Source: CAYVIB01 sp964451365
Lineage (GTDB): Bacteria; Pseudomonadota; Gammaproteobacteria; Pseudomonadales; Cellvibrionaceae
Assembly: GCA_964451365.1 (NCBI GenBank)
Contig: CAYVIB010000037.1
Span: 1 to 47,772, forward strand
Reading direction: 5' to 3'
DNA length: 47,772 bases
The notes below the pieces were generated by a model, which saw only the letters and a program-made list of their open reading frames with translations, ran no database searches and was not told the DNA's origin. Positions 43,403 to 47,772 of this stretch are shown here, piece by piece; the first letter of the stretch is position 1, and the number at the start of each line of letters is the position of its first letter. The translations under genes and the position numbers were made by a program.

Positions 43403-45733
43403 ATGAAAAAACGTCAACTGACACAGAAAATTAATCACATTGTTTCTGGTAGCAATGCGATAACCCGTGGTTTTTTTCTCACATCGTTAGTCGCAGCATC
43501 ACTTCTCACCACCGCTCACGCACAAGCGCCGTCAGAGCGAATAATCGAAGAAGTTATCGTAACCGGCACACCCGGTGGCGCGGCCATCAACAAATTTGCC
43601 GCCAGTTTTGCCATTTCAACAGTTGATGCGGGCGAAATAGAACGGATAGCTCCGGCAAGCACAGCGGATTTATTCAAAACCATTCCGGGCGTATGGGTGG
43701 AAAGTTCCGGCGGCGTATCTGGCGCGAATATTTTTGTTCGCGGTTTTCCAAGCGCGGGCGATGCGGATTTTGTTACCGTCGCGATTAATGGACTTGCTAT
43801 TTATCCCGCACCCACGCTGTCCTTTATGGAAAACTCCACGCTCTTTCGCATCGACGAAACCATTGAGCGGCTGGAAGGGTTGCGCGGCGGTCCCAACCCG
43901 GTTTACTCCAATGGGCAGGTGGGTTTGACCACCAACTTTATTTTAAAAGAAGGCGGTGAGGAAACTGAAGGTGTCATCGAGTATTCAACTTCGGATTATG
44001 ACCTGCAACGTATCGACGGCGTATTGAGCGGAAAGCTCGACGACGATCTCTACTACATGATGGGCGGTTATATCAGTTCATCACCCGGTGTGCGCGAGGC
44101 GGGATTCAACGCGGAAGAGGGCCATCAGTTCACTGTCAATATCACCAAATACCTGGAAAACGGTAAAGCCAATATTTTCCATCGCACCACGGACGATCAC
44201 GGCACATGGTATCTGCCGGTCGCCCTGGACGTGGAAGGCGTCAGCACGGGACTGGACGCGGAATACACGCAGGTGGGGCAGAGTAACCGCCTTGTATTGG
44301 TCCCGATCAGTGGCGCCGACGGTGAAGGCGGTTCTGAAATCGAATGGGAAAGTTTCGATATGGGTGATGGCCGCGGCTGGAACGGCAGCGTGACAGGCGG
44401 CGCCGTTGAACTGAACCTGGACAATGACTGGACCTTTATTGACAGATTCAGCCTGACCAAGGGCGATGCCAACACTTATGGCTTTGTTCCCGATGGCGCG
44501 GCAGTCACACTCGGCAGTATCAATGCAGGCGCGGCAGGGGAAACCATTTCCGGCTCGACTGTCGCCGCCGATGCACTGGTGCAGCGGTTTGGCCCCTGGG
44601 TGGTGGAAAAAGATATCAAGGCGTTCAATAACGATCTCGCGCTCAGCAAAAGCTGGCAGGATTACAAACTCACTTTGGGTTATTACACCTCGTCTTGGGA
44701 AGTATCCGAGTGGTGGTCGCTGGGCAACCAGAAGTGGTACGAACTGCGTCACGATGGCGAACAAATAGATCCCGACAGCATCACCGATCCCTGCCAGGAC
44801 CCCGACATCGCCACCTGCGGCTTCAAGTATGATGTGGAAGCACTGGGAGATGCCCGCGAAAACGCACTCTATATCGCTGGAGAAACCTATATCGGCGATA
44901 TTACCCTGGATGCCGGCGTGCGCTTTGCCAATCGGGAAACCAGCTACGCCGTGGACGATGGCACACGCGACGGACGCGTGGATTTTGTTGCCGAAGCCGA
45001 TGAGGATAAAGTGTCTTATACGGCGGCCGCCAACTGGAACTTCCGCGACGATATGGGGGTTTTCGCCCGTATCAACGACGGCCATAAATATCCGGACTTC
45101 GATGCCTACCGCGATTTTCGCGGCGATTTCAACGCCGGCTCGGACCTGATCATCGATGTGCAACAACTTGAGTTAGGCTACAAACTTATGCGGGAGAGTT
45201 ATTCCCTCTATGCCACCGGCTTTGCCAATGAAACCGAAGGACAGCCGTTTTGCGATATCGGTGGAGCCTGCAACCGTTTCTCCACCGAGGCCATGGGCGT
45301 GGAAATCGATGGTAACCTGACGCTGGGAAATTTCGCGCTTGACCTGAACGCCACCATCCAGGAATCGGAAATTACCAGCGCGGGTCCGGAGGAAGGCAAC
45401 GAGGTGCAACGCCAGCCGGGCTACCAGTTACGATTGTCTCCAAGCTATTTTCTGGCGTTGGATAACGGTGTCGAGACAACCTTTTACGGCACCTGGAGCC
45501 TGGTTGATGATCGCTATGGCGACAATGCCAACATCAATGAACTGGAAGGTTACGACAAAGTCGATCTGGGTGTGCTGGTTAATATCAATAACCTCAATTT
45601 CCAACTGGTGGTGGACAACGCAACCGACGAACTGGCTTTAACCGAAAGCGATCCACGTGCAGCAGGCGTATCCGCCAATGGCCGTTATATACTGCCGAGA
45701 CATATTAAATTCTCGGCTGGATATAAGTTTTAG
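43403..45733 (+). CDS. TonB-dependent receptor, putative trehalose or oligosaccharide uptake
   Basis: A 776-residue outer-membrane receptor. The start at 43403 is fixed by GGAGG six bases upstream; an earlier frame is not used. A signal peptide runs to about residue 41 (TTAHAQA), then a TonB-box-like EEVIVTG. The plug (about 60-190) has LFKTIPGVWVESSGGVSGANIFVRG, in pieces, and ERLEGLRGGPNPVYSNGQVG. The C-terminus ends ...KFSAGYKF, a proper barrel signature with a final Phe. The trehalase lipoprotein gene follows by 191 bases, suggesting trehalose or a related glucoside as ligand; this is inference. Confidence 0.88.
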   Translation: MKKRQLTQKINHIVSGSNAITRGFFLTSLVAASLLTTAHAQAPSERIIEEVIVTGTPGGAAINKFAASFAISTVDAGEIERIAPASTADLFKTIPGVWVESSGGVSGANIFVRGFPSAGDADFVTVAINGLAIYPAPTLSFMENSTLFRIDETIERLEGLRGGPNPVYSNGQVGLTTNFILKEGGEETEGVIEYSTSDYDLQRIDGVLSGKLDDDLYYMMGGYISSSPGVREAGFNAEEGHQFTVNITKYLENGKANIFHRTTDDHGTWYLPVALDVEGVSTGLDAEYTQVGQSNRLVLVPISGADGEGGSEIEWESFDMGDGRGWNGSVTGGAVELNLDNDWTFIDRFSLTKGDANTYGFVPDGAAVTLGSINAGAAGETISGSTVAADALVQRFGPWVVEKDIKAFNNDLALSKSWQDYKLTLGYYTSSWEVSEWWSLGNQKWYELRHDGEQIDPDSITDPCQDPDIATCGFKYDVEALGDARENALYIAGETYIGDITLDAGVRFANRETSYAVDDGTRDGRVDFVAEADEDKVSYTAAANWNFRDDMGVFARINDGHKYPDFDAYRDFRGDFNAGSDLIIDVQQLELGYKLMRESYSLYATGFANETEGQPFCDIGGACNRFSTEAMGVEIDGNLTLGNFALDLNATIQESEITSAGPEEGNEVQRQPGYQLRLSPSYFLALDNGVETTFYGTWSLVDDRYGDNANINELEGYDKVDLGVLVNINNLNFQLVVDNATDELALTESDPRAAGVSANGRYILPRHIKFSAGYKF

Positions 45734-45740
45734 GCATGCG

Positions 45741-45841
45741 GTCATCTTTGCGTAGTGGAGTGCCGCCCGGTGGAATGCCGCCAGCGTAATCCAGAGTTTG
45801 CAGGGAAACTTTCCTGGATGTCCGCTTCGCGAGCATGACGA
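45741..45841. repeat. Degenerate palindromic repeat between receptor and trehalase genes
   Basis: The intergenic sequence contains a 13-base direct repeat GTGGAGTGCCGCC / GTGGAATGCCGCC (45755-45767 and 45770-45782). An imperfect hairpin (ATCCAGAGTTT pairing with AAACT..CTGGAT, 45787-45818) follows. A segment GGATGTCCGCTTCGCGAGCATGACGA, given here as 45813-45838 only, resembles the dispersed palindromic repeats common between genes of many proteobacteria. Copies elsewhere would confirm it. Confidence 0.35.
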
Positions 45842-45924
45842 ATAGTTCTTTGCTTTGCATGTTCAATGCACTGTCTGGCTTGCGGTTCCGCCGGGGCAAA
45901 AAAAATTTATATGATTTTCACTTT

Positions 45925-47511
45925 ATGAAAAAGAACCTTGTTCACCTGCTTTGGGTTTTAATACTTGCCGGTTGCGCTCAGCATGTAACCTACGACTACA
46001 CCCCGCCGTCCGGAACACCCGGGCCGGATAAACTCTACGGCGAGCTATTTCACACCGTGCAGATGTCGGGCATCTACAGCGATTCAAAAACATTTGTCGA
46101 CAGCACGCCACGACACTCCCCAGCCACCATTATGGCCACGTATCATAAAGCAAAAAATAACGCGAGTTTCGACCTCGAATTATTTGTTGACGATAATTTT
46201 ATCCCTCCGCCTACTATCGCCACCGGCTTCACAAGCGATAAATCGCGAAGCGTCGAGGAACATATCAACATTCTTTGGGACGTATTGACCCGAAGGCCGG
46301 ATAAAACTTCCCAGGGCACGTTGCTGCCGCTTCCGCACTCTTATATCGTCCCCGGCGGCCGGTTCCGGGAAATCTACTATTGGGACAGCTATTTCACCAT
46401 GCTCGGCCTGCGGGAGTCCGGAGGATGGGATCTCATCGAAAACATGGTGAATAACTTTTCCTATTTGATAGAAACCGTCGGCTTTATTCCAAACGGTAAC
46501 CGCACCTACTACCAGGGGCGATCACAGCCGCCTTTTTTCAGCCTCATGGTCAGGCTTCTCGCGGAAGAAAAAGGCAAAGGCACACTTACCAGGTACAGGC
46601 CGCACCTGTTGCGGGAGTATCAATTCTGGATGGACGGAGTGAAATTTCTGGATGAAAACCAGCGCAGCTATCGACGGGTTATTCGACTAAGCGATGGCTC
46701 TATCCTGAACCGCTATTGGGACGATATGTCGACACCGCGACCGGAATCCTATCGCGAAGATGTTCAACTGGCCAGCGAGATTGTCGGCGACGGACAAAGC
46801 AAAAACGAGGTTTACCGTCATATTCGCGCCGCCGCGGAATCCGGCTGGGATTTCAGCAGCCGCTGGTTCAAAGACGGCGAAAATATGAATTCCATACACA
46901 CCACGGAGATAATTCCCATCGACCTGAATGCCTTGCTGTACCACCTGGAACGGGTATTGGCCGAGGCGCATGACGAAACGGCGGAATACGCCACGGCGGC
47001 ACATTACCGACAGCTTGCGGAAGAGCGCAAGGCGGCGCTTATGCGATGCTGCTGGAGCGAGGAAGAAGGCTTCTTCCGGGACTATGACTTCATGCGCGAA
47101 ATCCAAACCGAGCCCCTGTCTCTCGCCGCCGCTTATCTGTTGTTTTTTAATATGGCGGACGATCGACAGGCAGCCGCTGTTGCCAGGGTTATCGAAGATG
47201 ACTTTCTGCAGGCGGGAGGGGTTACCACCACCTTGCGACTTACCGGCCAGCAGTGGGATGCTCCCAACGGCTGGGCACCACTGCAATGGATCACCATCAA
47301 GGGGCTTAGAAACTACGGCTACCATGAACTGGCTGACACCATTGAATCCCGCTGGGTGGAACTTAATCGGGATGTTTACCAACGCACCGGAAAAATGGTT
47401 GAGAAATACAACGTGTACGACACCACCCTCGAAGCCGGCGGCGGCGAATATCCCGTGCAGGATGGTTTCGGCTGGACCAACGGAGTGCTGCTGAAATTAA
47501 TAAAGGACTAA
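45925..47511 (+). CDS. treA: Trehalase, GH37, predicted lipoprotein
   Basis: A 528-residue GH37 trehalase, hydrolysing trehalose to two glucose. The signal and lipobox LAGC place Cys near residue 17, so it is probably anchored to a membrane rather than free in the periplasm. Trehalase signatures are PGGRFREIYYWDSYF and QWDAPNGWAPLQW. The general acid lies in ESGWDFSSRW and the base in GGGEYPVQDGFGW, both intact. I chose ATG 45925, since the longer frame upstream crosses the repeat region. It is adjacent to a TonB receptor. Confidence 0.94.
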   Translation: MKKNLVHLLWVLILAGCAQHVTYDYTPPSGTPGPDKLYGELFHTVQMSGIYSDSKTFVDSTPRHSPATIMATYHKAKNNASFDLELFVDDNFIPPPTIATGFTSDKSRSVEEHINILWDVLTRRPDKTSQGTLLPLPHSYIVPGGRFREIYYWDSYFTMLGLRESGGWDLIENMVNNFSYLIETVGFIPNGNRTYYQGRSQPPFFSLMVRLLAEEKGKGTLTRYRPHLLREYQFWMDGVKFLDENQRSYRRVIRLSDGSILNRYWDDMSTPRPESYREDVQLASEIVGDGQSKNEVYRHIRAAAESGWDFSSRWFKDGENMNSIHTTEIIPIDLNALLYHLERVLAEAHDETAEYATAAHYRQLAEERKAALMRCCWSEEEGFFRDYDFMREIQTEPLSLAAAYLLFFNMADDRQAAAVARVIEDDFLQAGGVTTTLRLTGQQWDAPNGWAPLQWITIKGLRNYGYHELADTIESRWVELNRDVYQRTGKMVEKYNVYDTTLEAGGGEYPVQDGFGWTNGVLLKLIKD

Positions 47512-47618
47512 CCGTCCCACTCAAGCGATTTGCTTCTCTGCCTTTAAGCTGCTTATGCAAGCCATCACAATTGGGCATCTTTTTGGATACCCCATGCTTG
47601 GCGTCTTTTTAATTATGC
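47512..47618. other. Short spacer after treA
   Basis: No gene or strong terminator is visible in the 107 bases directly after the trehalase stop. AAGCGATTTGCTT (47524-47536) is a weak short inverted repeat. Confidence 0.4.
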
Positions 47619-47668
47619 GTAGGGGCAGCCCTTGCGGCTGCCCGGGTAACCGCAAGGGTTACCCCTAC
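47619..47668. repeat. Twin-hairpin palindromic repeat
   Basis: Two adjacent perfect 8-bp hairpins: GGGCAGCC/GGCTGCCC (47623-47630, 47636-47643) and GGGTAACC/GGTTACCC (47644-47651, 47657-47664). Each has a 5-base loop, CTTGC and GCAAG. The whole 50-base unit, GTAGGGG to CCCCTAC, is itself an imperfect palindrome. This form is typical of dispersed intergenic repeats. Confidence 0.75.
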
Positions 47669-47719
47669 AAAACACTGCCCGATTCGTTGTCCATCGTTGC
47701 TAATCGGGAAGTGAACGCG

Positions 47720-47772
47720 TAAGCTCCCCCAAAAGGTAGACCACTCTTAAGTAGATATCTGGCAAGATATCA
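47720..47772 (+). mobile_element. Possible terminal end of an IS3-like insertion sequence
   Basis: The bases from 47720 (TAAGCTCCCCCAAAAGGTAG, then ACC) resemble the terminal repeats of IS3-family elements, whose ends commonly contain CCCCCAAAAG followed by a GAC. A 7-bp inverted repeat GATATCT/AGATATC (47754-47760, 47765-47771) follows. The window ends before any transposase, so this is a guess from one motif. Confidence 0.3.

Noticed and set aside
44081..45166. 361-codon open frame on the minus strand
   Set aside because: Antisense to the TonB receptor; no ribosome site and no motif.
1..47772. CRISPR arrays, tRNA or rRNA genes, prophage or defence genes
   Set aside because: No regularly spaced repeats, no cloverleaf or rRNA-like sequence and no phage, toxin-antitoxin or restriction genes were recognised in the window.

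Overview
The window looks like a chromosomal segment of a gammaproteobacterium, most plausibly a marine or polysaccharide-degrading member of the Cellvibrionales. That placement is inferred from gene order and from the TonB receptor, halogenase-family and glycoside hydrolase genes; no rRNA is present to test it. Most of the window is conserved housekeeping backbone, with short accessory insertions between the blocks.

Layout. (1) 3-2283: the lpoA-yraN-diaA-dolP cluster, with lpoA cut by the window edge. (2) 2325-7024: a thiolase, a LemA / M48-peptidase pair and a DEDDh exonuclease. (3) 7261-15701: sspB, sspA, a fused cytochrome b-c1 gene, petA, rpsI, rplM, zapE, then zapG and degS on the other strand. 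This is the classical gammaproteobacterial sspBA-petABC-rpsI-rplM-zapE-zapG-degS neighbourhood. (4) 15865-22152: an accessory block with a Met-rich MFS transporter, an OprC-type TonB copper receptor, an OxyR homologue lacking the resolving cysteine, and a flavin-dependent halogenase-family gene. (5) 22507-28392: a YbaL/KefB-type antiporter, a GFA-family protein, hisD, hisG, murA and ibaG. (6) 28510-37771: an isolated mlaC with its own terminator, divergent from yrbG-kdsD-kdsC-lptC-lptA-lptB-rpoN-ptsN-rapZ-ptsO. The mlaFED and mlaB genes that normally accompany mlaC, and the hpf gene that normally sits between rpoN and ptsN, are absent from their usual places. (7) 37966-42693: mgtE, darP, a GNAT acetyltransferase, pldA, a frameshifted DUF1398-type gene and a MarR regulator with two palindromic operators. 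(8) 43403-47511: a TonB receptor next to a lipoprotein GH37 trehalase, followed by palindromic repeats and a possible IS end at the window edge.

Most striking signal. A 281-bp element (33136-33416) with perfect 24-bp terminal inverted repeats sits exactly at the lptA/lptB junction. Its left end supplies the last two bases of the lptA stop codon and its right end supplies the ribosome binding site of lptB. Removing it in silico restores a TGA stop one base before the lptB ATG. Inside it, three long inverted repeats interlock in the order A-B-A'-C-B'-C', so it can adopt at least two mutually exclusive folds in the middle of an essential LPS-transport operon.

How the genes work together. Several blocks serve the cell envelope: LpoA (peptidoglycan synthesis), DolP, MurA, MlaC, PldA (outer-membrane lipid turnover), KdsD/KdsC/LptC/LptA/LptB (Kdo synthesis and LPS export) and DegS (envelope stress). 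RpoN, PtsN, RapZ and NPr form the nitrogen-PTS regulatory set. The copper receptor with its MFS partner and the TonB receptor with trehalase each look like a compact uptake module.
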